Below are positions 23,302 through 35,500 of a DNA stretch of 64,000 nt, in pieces (the stretch's first letter is position 1; each line of letters begins with the position of its first letter). The translations under genes were made by a program, and so were the position numbers. Origin of the DNA: Arabidopsis thaliana (taxonomy: Eukaryota > Streptophyta > Magnoliopsida > Brassicales > Brassicaceae); the NCBI RefSeq assembly GCF_000001735.4, contig NC_003076.8, forward strand, positions 25,113,835-25,177,834, read 5' to 3'. The notes beneath the pieces were generated by a model that saw only the letters and a program-made list of their open reading frames with translations, searched no databases and had not been told where the DNA came from.

Positions 23302-25930
23302 ATGAGGAAGCCCAAGTTGTCAAAACTCGAGAGGTTAGAGAAATTCGACATTTTCGTTTCTCTAAGCAAGCAGAGATCGGTTCAGATACTAATGGCGGTT
23401 GGGTTACTCTACATGCTTCTTATCACATTCGAAATCCCTTTCGTCTTCAAAACCGGGCTTAGTTCTTTATCTCAGGATCCGTTAACCCGACCCGAGAAGC
23501 ACAATAGTCAGAGAGAGTTACAAGAGAGACGAGCTCCGACTCGACCTTTAAAGAGTCTGCTTTACCAGGAATCACAATCGGAATCACCGGCTCAGGGTTT
23601 AAGAAGAAGGACTCGGATCCTTTCTAGTTTGAGATTCGACCCGGAAACGTTTAACCCGAGTAGCAAAGATGGGTCTGTGGAGCTTCATAAATCTGCTAAG
23701 GTAGCTTGGGAAGTTGGTCGAAAGATATGGGAAGAGCTTGAGTCTGGGAAAACGTTGAAAGCTTTGGAGAAGGAGAAGAAGAAGAAGATTGAGGAACATG
23801 GGACAAACTCGTGTTCTCTCTCTGTTTCCTTAACCGGGTCTGATCTTTTGAAACGTGGGAATATCATGGAGCTTCCATGTGGTTTAACTCTTGGGTCACA
23901 TATTACAGTGGTTGGGAAGCCACGAGCTGCTCATTCGGAGAAGGACCCTAAGATATCGATGTTAAAGGAAGGAGATGAAGCTGTGAAGGTTTCACAGTTT
24001 AAGTTGGAGCTTCAGGGTTTGAAAGCAGTGGAAGGAGAAGAGCCACCTCGGATACTCCACTTGAATCCAAGGCTTAAGGGTGATTGGAGTGGTAAGCCTG
24101 TGATTGAGCAGAACACTTGCTATAGAATGCAATGGGGCTCAGCACAAAGATGTGAAGGATGGAGATCTAGGGATGATGAAGAGACTGGTTAGTGTAGATA
24201 TGTTCAAAAGCATTTATCTTTCATCTGTTGTTTTTCTTGGTGTTTTTGTTGGGGATACTAATTAGTAAGAATGGTTGTAGTTGATGGTCAGGTTAAGTGC
24301 GAGAAATGGGCTCGGGATGATAGCATTACATCTAAAGAAGAAGAGTCTAGCAAGGCGGCTTCATGGTGGCTTAGTCGATTAATAGGTCGGAGCAAGAAAG
24401 TAACTGTTGAATGGCCATTTCCATTCACAGTTGACAAGCTTTTCGTGCTTACTCTTAGTGCTGGATTGGAAGGCTACCATGTTAGTGTCGATGGGAAGCA
24501 TGTCACTTCCTTTCCATACCGAACTGTAAGTGATGTTTTGCCCTGGCTTAAACATGTTGTGGTTTGATTAGTGATTGGTGTGAACTGATGGTTGTCTATG
24601 TGCGTGGTTTCTTGGCAATATATGAAGGGATTTACGCTTGAGGATGCTACTGGTCTAACCATTAACGGGGACATAGATGTTCACTCTGTTTTCGCTGGCT
24701 CTCTCCCAACCTCGCATCCTAGTTTTTCTCCTCAGAGGCATCTTGAGCTCTCGAGCAATTGGCAAGCCCCATCACTTCCTGATGAGCAAGTTGATATGTT
24801 CATTGGTATCCTTTCTGCTGGTAACCATTTTGCTGAGAGGATGGCTGTGAGGAGGTCGTGGATGCAACATAAACTCGTTAAATCTTCCAAAGTAGTGGCT
24901 CGGTTCTTTGTTGCACTGGTAAGTTTAGACTAATTTACAAGTGATCTGATCTTGGTCTTCTAGGTTAAAATGTAAGAGCTTCTCATATCGAATTGCAAGC
25001 TAAACTCAGATGTTTATTTGGGCAGCACTCAAGGAAAGAAGTAAATGTGGAGCTAAAGAAGGAAGCTGAATTCTTTGGGGACATAGTTATAGTCCCTTAC
25101 ATGGACAGTTATGACCTTGTCGTCCTCAAAACCGTTGCAATTTGCGAGTACGGGGTGAGTCCCGCTGATTCAAAGATTCAACACTTGATGTTGTGTTTTC
25201 AATTATTCAATATAAGGTAAAGAGTTTCTCTATTCTCTGTTTTGCAGGCTCATCAACTTGCAGCTAAATTCATCATGAAGTGTGATGACGATACATTTGT
25301 ACAAGTGGATGCGGTTCTTAGTGAAGCAAAGAAAACACCCACAGATAGAAGTCTATACATTGGCAACATCAATTATTATCACAAACCACTTCGCCAGGGT
25401 AAATGGTCTGTTACATATGAGGTAAAAAGCTATGATCTTTTTGCCTAAAGAATCATTTGTATCTGTTCTTTTCTCATATGAATTCAAAAGTTAATGTTAC
25501 ATTATCTGCTTTGCCAGGAATGGCCAGAGGAAGACTATCCACCTTATGCTAATGGCCCCGGATACATATTATCAAACGATATATCTCGCTTTATCGTGAA
25601 AGAGTTTGAGAAACACAAATTAAGGGTATGAGAATTTCCCATTACCTACTCAATTTAAAACCGACCATGCATATCTATATAACCCTTTTCCTTTCTTTCT
25701 CATTCTTGATACTACAGATGTTCAAAATGGAAGATGTAAGCGTGGGAATGTGGGTAGAACAATTCAACAATGGTACAAAACCGGTGGACTACATTCACAG
25801 CCTCAGGTTTTGTCAGTTTGGTTGCATAGAGAATTACTTGACGGCGCATTATCAGTCGCCGAGACAGATGATTTGCTTGTGGGATAAGCTGGTGTTGACA
25901 GGCAAACCTCAGTGCTGCAACATGAGATGA
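23302..25930 (+). CDS. GALT6: AGP hydroxyproline O-galactosyltransferase GALT6
   Basis: Seven exons, 23302-24187, 24281-24525, 24628-24918, 25026-25154, 25248-25421, 25518-25625 and 25718-25930, give 681 aa. It is a type II Golgi membrane protein: a basic cytosolic tail, then a signal-anchor helix at about residues 27-48 ([20 protein letters not shown]), then a stem. A galectin-like lectin domain covers about 210-380 ([37 protein letters not shown]). The GT31 catalytic domain is about 425-660, with the metal-binding DDD at residues 530-532 ([11 protein letters not shown]) and the EDVSVGMW motif near the end. It adds the first galactose to hydroxyproline of arabinogalactan proteins; I recall it as AT5G62620, redundant with GALT2-5. 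Confidence 0.95.
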
Positions 25931-26892
25931 CACATACCAAATCCTTTTCTTTGGTTTATAAAAGGAAATAGAAGTCCGAAGAGTTCTTTTTTTTTGGGTA
26001 GTAGTTTATAGCATATAGTTTCGGTTGTATTATATCATCTTTGATCTTTAGTAACGAATCTAAAATGGATGTTTTCTTTTGGTCGAATTCTCTATTAATA
26101 TTCATTCTTTCCTTTAAACTTATTATGTGCCCATGAAAGCCTTTGCTAAACCGTAGTTTTGTCCAACGACGAGTTTTGGTCTTCCTAAGCCGTAGCTTCA
26201 ATAAGAATTAATATTTCTTGTTAAAATGAATCATAAGAATAATGTGTAAAAATGTTTAACAATAATTAAAACACTCATATCTTTTAAAATTAATAAAATT
26301 TTTAGAACCGGTTTAATATTGCGGCACCTTTTTCACCATATATATAAGCCCAATTTTAAGAAGGTCTATAAATGATCAGACTATAGATGTATGGCATTTT
26401 TGTGGGTAGTGTGAATTCCACTACCAGCGAATTGGTAGAGATATAATAACACATACATTGTGTTCTCGACTTGACCCAAAATTGCCAAGACTAATTTAAA
26501 ACTTTTCACTTACAACCTTTTTTAATGCATTTTTTTTTATAAATTAGAAGTCCATATAGAAGAAAATAATCAAACATGTCTCATAACAGTTAAATAAGGA
26601 GTAAAATATTCCAAAATACTTTGTGAGAAGTCATTTTTATTTTAATTATGCTATTTTCATAGTTATCTACTACAATTATTTTTGTTTGATTTTTTATCAT
26701 AATATTTGTCTGAAATATTTGTTTTTGGCAAAAAATAACCTCATCTTACATAGTTTCCTATTCTTGGCAACAAAATACACATATATAAAATGATATATAT
26801 ATATATATATATGTAAGTATGTTTGGGTGTGTTTATTTTTGCATAATTGGATTCAATAACTGTAAAAGAAATTTGGAACCGGTATCATCAAA
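25931..26892. other. GALT6 3' UTR and promoter of the first defensin-like gene
   Basis: This A+T-rich spacer contains no gene. The GALT6 3' UTR probably ends within the first 200 bases. An (AT)10 tract at 26793-26812 lies about 80 bp before the defensin-like start. A similar tract lies upstream of the second copy, which suggests promoter sequence was duplicated with the gene. Confidence 0.4.
26793..26812. repeat. (AT)10 microsatellite
   Basis: Uninterrupted AT dinucleotides upstream of the first defensin-like gene. A matching TA tract at 28287-28307 lies upstream of its tandem copy. Confidence 0.85.
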
Positions 26893-27428
26893 ATGGAGAA
26901 AATGGTGTTGAGGAAAGTGGTTCTTCTTGCCATTTTGTTGTCTCTTTCATGTGAGTCCATCATTTTAATTTAAATACATAATCTTTTATTATGTTCTTTA
27001 GTTTTCAAAACATAATTGATGCTCAAACTTGATTCTGGTTTAGTTGAATTGCGTGGTAGAAATACTAGTTGACTGTTTTTCTTTTGTTTTTATAATCTAC
27101 ATTTTGAGTTGATTCTACAAGAATCTCTTTTGGATTTTAGTCGTTTAATCTATCGACACTAATTTAAATTAGTGCATCAAATTGGTTATTTTTCAACTAT
27201 TCTTATATGTACATGCTAGGTTTATGGGTAGCTAAAGCATTGGAAGGAGAATCAAAAGTTAGTGGACAAGTGAGAGATGAAACACCGCATACATGGTATT
27301 GCAAGTACGATGATAATTGTCGTGAAAATTGTCCAGGTTGTACTATCACTAAATGTAACTACGGAGTTTGCATTTGTTCAAACTGTTACCATCAACAATC
27401 AGATCTAGGTGTTGAATCGCATATGTAA
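26893..27428 (+). CDS. Defensin-like secreted cysteine-rich peptide, copy 1
   Basis: Two exons, 26893-26950 and 27220-27428, give 88 aa. Exon 1 encodes a signal peptide (MEKMVLRKVVLLAILLSLSC), and the intron falls inside its last codons, the usual defensin-like gene structure. The mature part contains eight cysteines with spacing C-x5-C-x3-C-x2-C-x4-C-x4-C-x-C-x2-C (CKYDDNCRENCPGC, then TITKCNYGVCICSNC). It is expected to be secreted and disulphide-bonded; antimicrobial or reproductive-signalling roles are known for relatives, but none can be assigned here. It has a tandem copy 1.6 kb downstream with identical cysteine spacing. I recall the pair as AT5G62623 and AT5G62627. Confidence 0.85.
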
Positions 27429-28476
27429 CTTTAATAACAACAGTAATAATGATTAAATAACTACATAAACTATTTTTACATCTTATTTGATTTTGGGTTG
27501 TTTGATGCAAAGATTATTACTCCCTATGTTCCTAAAAGATTGATGATCTAGAATTCTCAAAAATATTAAAAATAATAATCAGTATCTAATTATTTGTCGA
27601 TTATTTTTTATGTTAATTTTTTTAATAAATTTGAACCAATAGTGTAATATGAAACAATTAATCATTGTACCTTGAAGTTTATTATATATTAAAAAAAAAT
27701 CAATCTTCGTGGAACAAATTAAAGATTTATAACATCAATCTTTTAGGAACATAGGAATTCCAAAAAAAAAAGGAAGTATATATCTTAAGTTAATTTTAGG
27801 CATTCCACCAATCAATTTGCTTATCGTCTTTTTATGGGTCGCTAAATTTTGTCAATAAATTTCTTCTTTTATGGTTTATGTGAGTGGGATCCAAAATTCT
27901 CCATCTTCTAGCTCTTGAGAGAGTATCACTATGTATTTATTTTAATGCTCTTCAACAAAATATCAATATGCACTAATTCCACTAAAGAAGATTGCATACT
28001 AAAATAAGAACATTCAAATAGGCTGATATTGTATTTTCATATACTTTAAGAAAATGAAGCCAGAGATTACAATGTTATTAACTGAGTTTTAGTTCATGTA
28101 TATTATTAACTTATTAAAAATAAAACTCATATATATGTGTAATCTTCTTTAATGGAATTCTATCTACACTGTATAATAATATAATACTTATAAAGTGAAA
28201 TAATTTAATTGATTGGATGAATGCTTTACTTTATTTATCTTCTATCCTAACATATCCTTTAACAATACATTTCTTAATCTTATATGTATATATATATATA
28301 TATATATTTGTATGTTTTTTGGAAAAATATCACCTCAAATCTTACTTAATAATTTGTATGTATATCCTTCCAAAAAAATAAAATAATTTGTGTGCATATG
28401 CGTGTATATATATATACATATACTCCCAGCATTTAGATATGTGTGAATTTGTATAATTAGAATCAATATTAGCAAA
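27429..28476. other. Spacer between the two defensin-like genes
   Basis: This A+T-rich spacer contains a MITE (27520-27755) and a (TA)n tract at 28287-28307. The last 200 bases resemble the region upstream of copy 1 (AT tract, then an AATTxGTATAATTAGAATCAA-like stretch, then AAAATGGAGAAAA at the start). No other gene is seen. Confidence 0.45.
27520..27755. mobile_element. Stowaway/mariner-like MITE
   Basis: A 236-bp A+T-rich element has perfect 23-bp terminal inverted repeats. The left repeat is 27523-27545 and begins CCTATGTTCCTAAAAGATTG; the right is 27733-27755 and ends in its complement, CTTTTAGGAACATAGG. The left end is preceded by CTC and a TA, giving TACTCCCTATGTTCC, the usual start of Stowaway-type Tc1/mariner MITEs that insert at TA. 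The mirror end has lost the expected GGGAGTA; an A-rich stretch of about 16 bp intervenes before GGAAGTA. It has no coding capacity. The family name is not assigned. Confidence 0.85.
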
Positions 28477-29068
28477 ATGGAGAAAACTGTATCGAGAAAA
28501 GTAGTTGTTCTTGCCATTTTGTTGTCTCTTTCATGTAAGTATGTCTACGGTCTATCTTTTATAAATCATGTTTTCATAATTTTCATTTATTTCTTACATG
28601 AAAATTGATGCCGAGTTTTGATTTTTAGTTTGATTTGAATTCGTGTCCTAGACATACTAGTTATATAGTATATATTAGAACATCACACTTTTTATCAAAA
28701 AATCATTGGTTTTAAAATCTTAGGACTAATCTAGCTAATTCTAAAATAACTCGATTTTTTTATAACTCGACTAATCTAGATCTCGTTGCAGTCGTACTAG
28801 TCTCAGGACTAATCTAGCTAAAATAACTCGATTAAATCCTTTGATTACCGTACGCTAAATTAAATTAGTGCATCATATAGGTTTGTGTATAGCAAAAGCA
28901 TCAAAGGGAGAAGAAAAAACTAGTGGAGAACTAAGAGATGTAACACCGCAACGAGGAGGGCCTTGCAGCTACGACAATTTATGCCACAACCATTGTCCTG
29001 GTTGTAAAATTACTCAATGTGTCAATGGAGAATGTGTTTGCTTAATCTGTTACACACCACCATTATAA
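28477..29068 (+). CDS. Defensin-like secreted cysteine-rich peptide, copy 2
   Basis: Two exons, 28477-28534 and 28881-29068, give 81 aa. Exon 1 (MEKTVSRKVVVLAILLSLSC) differs from copy 1 at only four of 20 residues. Mature-domain cysteines (CSYDNLCHNHCPGC, then KITQCVNGECVCLIC) keep exactly the copy-1 spacing, while the residues between them have diverged strongly. The tail after the last cysteine is short (YTPPL) where copy 1 has a longer one. The gene structure and phase-1 intron are identical to copy 1, so this is a tandem duplicate. The intron is longer and contains an internal repeat. The peptide is likely secreted; its target is unknown. Confidence 0.85.
28722..28833. repeat. Direct repeat inside the intron of defensin-like copy 2
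   Basis: AGGACTAATCTAGCTA occurs at 28722-28737 and 28805-28820, each followed shortly by AAATAACTCGATT. The period is about 83 bp and the unit also contains an ACTCGACTAATCTAGAT variant. This repeat partly accounts for the longer intron compared with copy 1. Confidence 0.65.
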
Positions 29069-29140
29069 TTAAGTGTTAAATCGCATATGTAACTCTAAGA
29101 AGCATAATAATAATAAATTGATAACTATTCAAACTTCGTT

Positions 29141-29449
29141 ATGTGTAATATAGACAAAACAAAATCGTCGTTTGTCTATGTTCGAGCCTTGTATGCTCCA
29201 CATTTATGTTTTACCGAAAGAAAAAGCGTCATGAAGGGAGAAAGAGAAGAGTGTGATCATATACGCTCTCACAAGTCACAATGTTCTAAACGTAGTTGCT
29301 GCCTTGAAATAACAGCCGGTGATATTAATATTCCTCTCGATCTAACGGTGGAGATACTGAAGAAACTCCCGGCCAAGTCTCTTGTGAGGTTCCAATGCGT
29401 CTCCAAGCAATGGTCAATAATTATCGGCAGCCGTAAAGATTTCATTTAG
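29141..29449 (+). pseudogene. Truncated F-box gene fragment
   Basis: An open frame of 102 codons (ATG at 29141, internal ATG at 29231) ends in an F-box motif: [20 protein letters not shown] then [20 protein letters not shown], with TAG at 29447-29449 directly after. The usual FBA/kelch C-terminal part of 250-300 residues is absent, and the following bases do not continue the family sequence in any frame I can see. It resembles the F-box of the intact gene at 42492-43631 ([20 protein letters not shown]). It is probably a relic of a duplicated F-box/FBA gene. A short F-box-only protein is possible if it is transcribed. Confidence 0.65.
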
Positions 29450-29884
29450 GTACTCGACAATCTTCATTTCTTCTCCATTAATTAGTTATCTATATTCTCT
29501 GCATGTGTTATATTCACCCTCCAAAGAAAACTACACGAAGATAAAAGAGGTCATGTCATAGAAACAGAGCTTTCTTGTAGAAGAAGATAACAGCTGATAT
29601 AGACACTGGAGATTTTCTGACATGCACACCTAGTGTCGAACTCGAACATAAGTCTTCATAGGCTAATTTGAAGATGTGTTGAATTGGTCGGCTAACTGAA
29701 ATATCTACCAGCAAAACGATTGTTCCTGGGAGATTGATCACATTGCTGCGACATAACAATACAAAAGAACTCAAACTTAATGGTTTATTACATATGAGTT
29801 CGTCTAATATAAGCAATCACAAAATAGTTTTTGAATAACATCCATAAGAACTGTTACAAAACAGAGTCTGAAACAATCATCATT
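29450..29884. other. Spacer with a short copy of HIPL2 3' coding sequence
   Basis: Convergent spacer between the F-box fragment and HIPL2. Positions 29561-29597 match 29939-29975 inside the last HIPL2 exon in 33 of 37 bases (shared core GAAACAGAGCTTTCTTG). The similarity does not extend clearly on either side. The HIPL2 3' UTR should lie in the right half. No gene is seen. Confidence 0.5.
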
Positions 29885-32556
29885 CTAATCTAACAACGTT
29901 AAAAACATCATCAACAACGACAATAACAAAAACACAGAGAAACAGAGCTTTCTTGCAGAAGAAGGTAAAGGCTGAGGAGGAGCAGAACCAGCAGGGTTCT
30001 GTTTTCCGGCAGAAGCGGTGGTGTTTTCCTTGGAGCAAGCTAAGTTACAGCGACTAGGACGAACAATTCGATACACACCAGAGCTCGTGAGTAAATGTAT
30101 GTCCTTGTTATTGTCTTGTCCAAATGAGTAAATGTAACCAAGAGCAGGTCCTGAGCTAGCTCCTCCTGGAGCTGCGGTACACTTCATCGGTGAATCCTTG
30201 CTGCAACTAAACGGTATTAGAGAGTCCGTGAAGTTTCCACTATCTTCTGGTGATTCGATCGCTGCCCACATTGCGTTTGCATAAAGATCTGCATACAAGT
30301 ACCTGAGACAAAAAAATATTTGAGGATTTAGTGTTTTAGCCTTTTAGGGTTTGGAATTAGGGTTCATGGTTTAGTTTTTTTACTTACGTTCCATAAGAGC
30401 AAGGATCAGTGTTGGATCGATAAAAGTAACCTCCAATGATGGAAGCAGATCCTTCATGTTTGTTCACTTCAGAGTGGTTGTAACCGAGAATGGGGAATGT
30501 CAGGTTTGAATCCGAGGAAACATTTTCTCCAAAAGGCGATAACGGTGAGAAAACATATGGTCCTTCGTAAGTTCTCCAGCCATAGTTTCCACCCATTGTT
30601 ATGATATCAACTTCTTCATATGTATCCTGTTACATTTTTAACACAGCAATCATTTCATGAGAAACTCTGCATCATCACAGAACTAGATGCTTGAGACGTA
30701 AGAAAAAAAATACACAAACCTTTCCGACATCTGCGCACAAGAAGTAATCTGGTCTTTCGGAATCGAAGCTGCAGCGCCATGGATTTCGTAGCCCTAAAGC
30801 CCAAATCTCAGGCTGCTCATTTTCATTTCCTTGGAAAGGATTGTTTTTTGGTATAGAGTAGTTTCCCCATAAACCAAGCTTAGAGATTTCAGATACGCCT
30901 GCAGAGTTTAAAAACAAGAGTTAAAACACCAAATCCAAACTCCCAAATACAGGCTTTTGGTTATCGATTTCGTCACTTAACTTGGCATAACATCAACATC
31001 AAGCCTCAAGATTTTGCCAAGCAACGACTTCTTGTTCTGTGCAAAGTTGTGAGTATCTGAAACTCCTCCTCCGTCACCAGTCATGAGATACAAATACCCG
31101 TCAGGTCCAAAGAGAATCTGACCACCGTGAGATGAAGAATACGGAAGTCCCATAGTGAAAATCCTCCTCACTTCAGATGCTTTACCAATCTTTGCCTACA
31201 CAATTATAAAAGCAACAATCTTGTTAAAATCTTGACCCCCAAGAAACTCACATTTTGGTTGAAATCAAATCTTGAATCTTTTTTAGTTTTAAACTTACCG
31301 TTGAAGGGCTCGAGGAAGTACCGTTTGCGGTATACTCGGACACAACGGTCTGATAACGACAAGGCGTCGTGCCATCATCTTTAGGAAGCTTCGAAGGATC
31401 ACAGTTAACATCAGAATTGCAAGCACAACGACCAGAGCATCCAGGAGATTTGACTTTATCGCAGTTAAAAGACGCGAAAAACCGCCCGTTCTCTGCGAAC
31501 TTAGGATGAAACGCCATTCCCATCATACCAAACTGCGTATCGAAACTAACTTGATCGGTAATATCAACAAAAGGAGTTGATTCATCGATTTCCATCGGTT
31601 TACCTGAGTCTTGATCCGGTATTGTACCTAACCAAATCTTACCAGGTTGGTTAGAGAAAAAGGCCCGGTTCGAACCATCAGGATGAGCGACCATGTTAAG
31701 GTAAGAACCAGTTCCTATCTTCTCAAGACATATTCCTTTAGGTGTCTTAACATCATCCTCATCATCATCACTAGTGTCTCTGTTAACCGGTTCACCATTG
31801 AAGCATTTGGTTTTGTTGTTGTTGGTTTGAGATGGTCCACCAAAGGCTGTACAGAATTCGGTTTGGGATTTCCAAAGATCGGTTAATGTCGATGAATTTG
31901 ATGAAGTTGAAGGCGAAGTAGCACCACCAAGTAGAGTGGGACTAAAAGGAGAAGAAACAATGGAAATGTTCTGACATGAATCCCAAAGTTTTGAACATAA
32001 GTCTTGTGATGTTGAGTTGCAGAGAATTGGAACTAGAGAACTATCATCATCACCAAACAATTGTCCTGAGAATTCATCACATTTCTGAGGGAAACAAAAA
32101 AAAGACTCAGAGATTCAGAATCAATTAGCTTCAAACAGAGCAAATGCATAAGTGAAAGATTGATTCTTATTCTTAAGACTTACAGAACAGAGAATGGATT
32201 TGAGAAGAGAAGAACAATTAGAGTCAGAGATGTTCATGGAGTTGAAGCGATTCTGTAATTGAAGATCATCTTTAGAATTGCAGCAAGATCTTTCTTTGTA
32301 GGAATCGCAGAACTGGAGTGTCTCGTTGTTGTTGACTGGAGTCTCTGACAAAAAGACGAAAAATTCATCAAAACGACATGAACACAAAAGCCATTAAACT
32401 CAAAACGACATGTACGCAAGAACACTTCAACTAAAAACGACATGAACATAGAGAACACTTACTTGAATCTGAGCAAAGAAGGTGAGAAGTTGTTTCAGAG
32501 AGTAGAAGAAGCAGAAGAAGGGAACAGATAGTGATGGCTTGATTCGTCTTTGCCAT
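29885..32556 (-). CDS. HIPL2: HIPL2, hedgehog-interacting-protein-like (GPI-anchored)
   Basis: Seven exons in transcript order, 32556-32463, 32344-32184, 32084-31299, 31195-30982, 30898-30720, 30626-30388 and 30302-29885, give 696 aa. The N-terminus is a signal peptide ([20 protein letters not shown]). A Cys-rich region follows (about 30-180; for example [13 protein letters not shown]). Then comes a soluble-quinoprotein glucose-dehydrogenase-type beta-propeller (about 210-630) with [40 protein letters not shown] and [13 protein letters not shown]. The C-terminus ends in a hydrophobic tail ([20 protein letters not shown]) after a small-residue region, as for a GPI anchor. It is expected on the outer face of the plasma membrane. 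The enzymatic substrate is not known; plants have no hedgehog pathway. I recall AT5G62630. Confidence 0.95.
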
Positions 32557-35500
32557 TATTGGAACTATGCAACAACACAATTCTCTCTCTCTCTCTCACA
32601 CAGGAGACTCAAAGCTATATAGTATATGTGTCTAAATAGTATATATGTGTATATGTGGTAGTAACATAGTTGTGTCTAAATACGACATAAGTCGTTGAAA
32701 ATTTTGTCAAAATATTAGAGAAAACTTGAGAGAGAAATGAATAAATTCTTTGGATAGGGTGAGACGGTTACGCTAATTTGTCTATCTCAAATATTAAATT
32801 CGATTGGGTGTTATGGATTTGTCAACCCTGTTCTCGAAGCTTGATTTTCTCAAAAGTTTCCAATGTTATGATTTTTTTACTATGAAAGAAGAAATGTGGC
32901 ATCAGTTTTTATTTCTAACTTACTTTTGTTGAAACTTGATAAGATACTAATAGCAATAAATTTTGCCAACCAACATATATGATGATGATGATGATGATGA
33001 TGAACTAACAATATCGGTCTTGCTCTATTACGCTTATCATTATGTGCTATATTTTACACATTTAGCTTATAGCCTTAATTTTTATCCAAGTTTACTAAAT
33101 TGGTTTTCACCTCATGACATTAATATTGTGTGTTGACTTGTGCCAACTTCTGTCTACTAGTTCTCAACTCATTAATTATTTTTTAGTTTTCTCTTGAGAA
33201 CTCAGCCACAAAACGTAATGTTTTCGTATATGTAGAGGATAGATTTTATAAAGATATAGTAAAGAGAACAAGGCTAAGACATTTTGAGCATTTAGATAGC
33301 CAACATAGGACTATACTATACATCTTTTATTCGTATTTAAGTATTCTAAGATCTATTTCTTTTGGGTTTGGGATAAAGGACAGAATTAATTAATAATAGT
33401 GTTCTCCTTACGCATGTTAACCATATTAATACTTTAGCAGTACCTAACATGAACAATGGGTCAATCTCGTCGTCAATGTTAACATTTTTACATCTTTTAC
33501 CTTATATTATTATATTTTGTTAGGTTGCTCCGCATTTACCTTTTCTCACACGCTTCACAAAGTTTTCTTCATTTTTGCACCTTTGGCTAAATCAGAAAAA
33601 TTTAAACATTAACCAGATTGAAAGTTATGACAGCCGATGAAACCACTGATTAAACAATTGTCTACCGACTGAAAAGTCTTACAAGTATATACAAACCTAC
33701 TAAAAAGCTTAAAAAGTGGATTATGATCAAATATGAAACACGACCGAATAGATTGAACAACCCACTACGACTATTATTTATACTATAGAATCCATCGTTA
33801 ACTTAGAGCCAACCATAAAGCTATAGTCTGAAATATCAAAGCGGGCCATGTCGGAGCAGATTGAATCATGGTCCACAAACTTTTAATTCTAATTTGCAGT
33901 ATATATAATAGACCTGACGATATCGAATTTTCCGAAATTTCTCAAACTTTTTGTAAATAGTAAAACATCAAATTTAGTAAATTAAGAATACATTTTGAAT
34001 ATAACATATTACAAATGAACGACATATTAGATACTATAGTATTGTGTCTCTTTAAAAAGATGATATTTAGAATAAAATGCTTAAAATACTATTCTTAATT
34101 TTGACGTAAAAAGTTAATACATAGAAATTGATGGGTTTAATTCAAATTAGAAAGCATGTTAAAGATATAGTTGGCGGGTAAGTTTAAAGTATCCTCAAGC
34201 AAAGAAAATATGCAAATTAACGGCAACTTGGATCTCCCTTCTCGACATTTTTCTCTTAATTGCATTCCCGATTTCTCACTTACTTTATGAAAATTTAGTT
34301 ATTTCAACGCCATGGACTTTTATTCAATAATGATCCCATTTGGACTTTTGAAATAGTCTACTTCTTATCATGTAGTAATTTTGATTATGGTCCATACATT
34401 CTAGAAGGTAAATAGAGTTTTACTTGGCTTTTTAGATATTTTAAGACAATTAATCAGTAAACTCCAAACGTTAAATATATACTGTCATGTAAATTCTAAT
34501 GTGAAATATGTTATAAAAATCTATCATGTATATCAATCAACCATTAAATGATGAAATTACGTACTGGACTACAAATCATTCATCAACCACGTTATTAGAT
34601 AGGACCAACAAAGATAAGAGAGCAAATATTTCCCGTCCATGAAAATGATATATGGAACAAACAAAGTGTATAATTATCACAAGATAAAGTTTGTATATTA
34701 TATATTTTTATAAGGGTTTGACTCTAAATAAACACTTGCAAGGTTTTCAAATTGATCTTTTGTTAAAGTTTGTTGAGAAAAAATCGTCACCACTTGATTT
34801 ATTAGATATTGATAGTTGCTTCCATGTGGATTTGCACACATAGTTGATTCCTCTCGTTCGGCGGCCAAAGTAAAACAAGTCTTATATGCATATTAAATAG
34901 TGTAATGCGTTCTCAATGCATAGATGTATGACTAAAAAAATAAAATGAAAACACACATTTATGGTGTTAGGTGTTGAGATATTCCATGTTAATTTTTAAT
35001 CTAAAATCTATGGTTATATTCACACACTATTTATATATCACTATTTGAACACTGATAAGATTTTGCTTTTTTCCTTTTTTGACTAAAGGATACAAATTTA
35101 GTTTAATAAATACACGAACTGGACCATTTCCGTATTACCCACTTCGGAATTTTTGTCTCTCATCTGAAAAGTCTTTGTTGACCTAGACAAAAACTCACAT
35201 CATCATGACATCATCACGATTAGACATACGTACGAGTATGTTTCAAATACAAAGCTAAGGTATTGTCTGAAAATTTTAATTTATAATACAAAACAAAATC
35301 TATGAGTATTATCTCTAGTTCTTTGGATAATTGGTTTCTTCCAAACAAAAGGATCTCGTAAATCTTATTGCCGCAGTGGCAAGGAAGTTGGTACACTAAC
35401 TTGAATGACAAAATAAGAAAAGATCGAAATTTCAAGCACATCGCGTTAATTTCCAAGAATACCCTCCAAAAAGGGGAAATTGAAACCAATTATTGGCCTT

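Noticed and set aside
35220..35489. 89-codon minus-strand frame between HIPL2 and ELF5
   Set aside because: No domain, no splice partners and A+T-driven composition.
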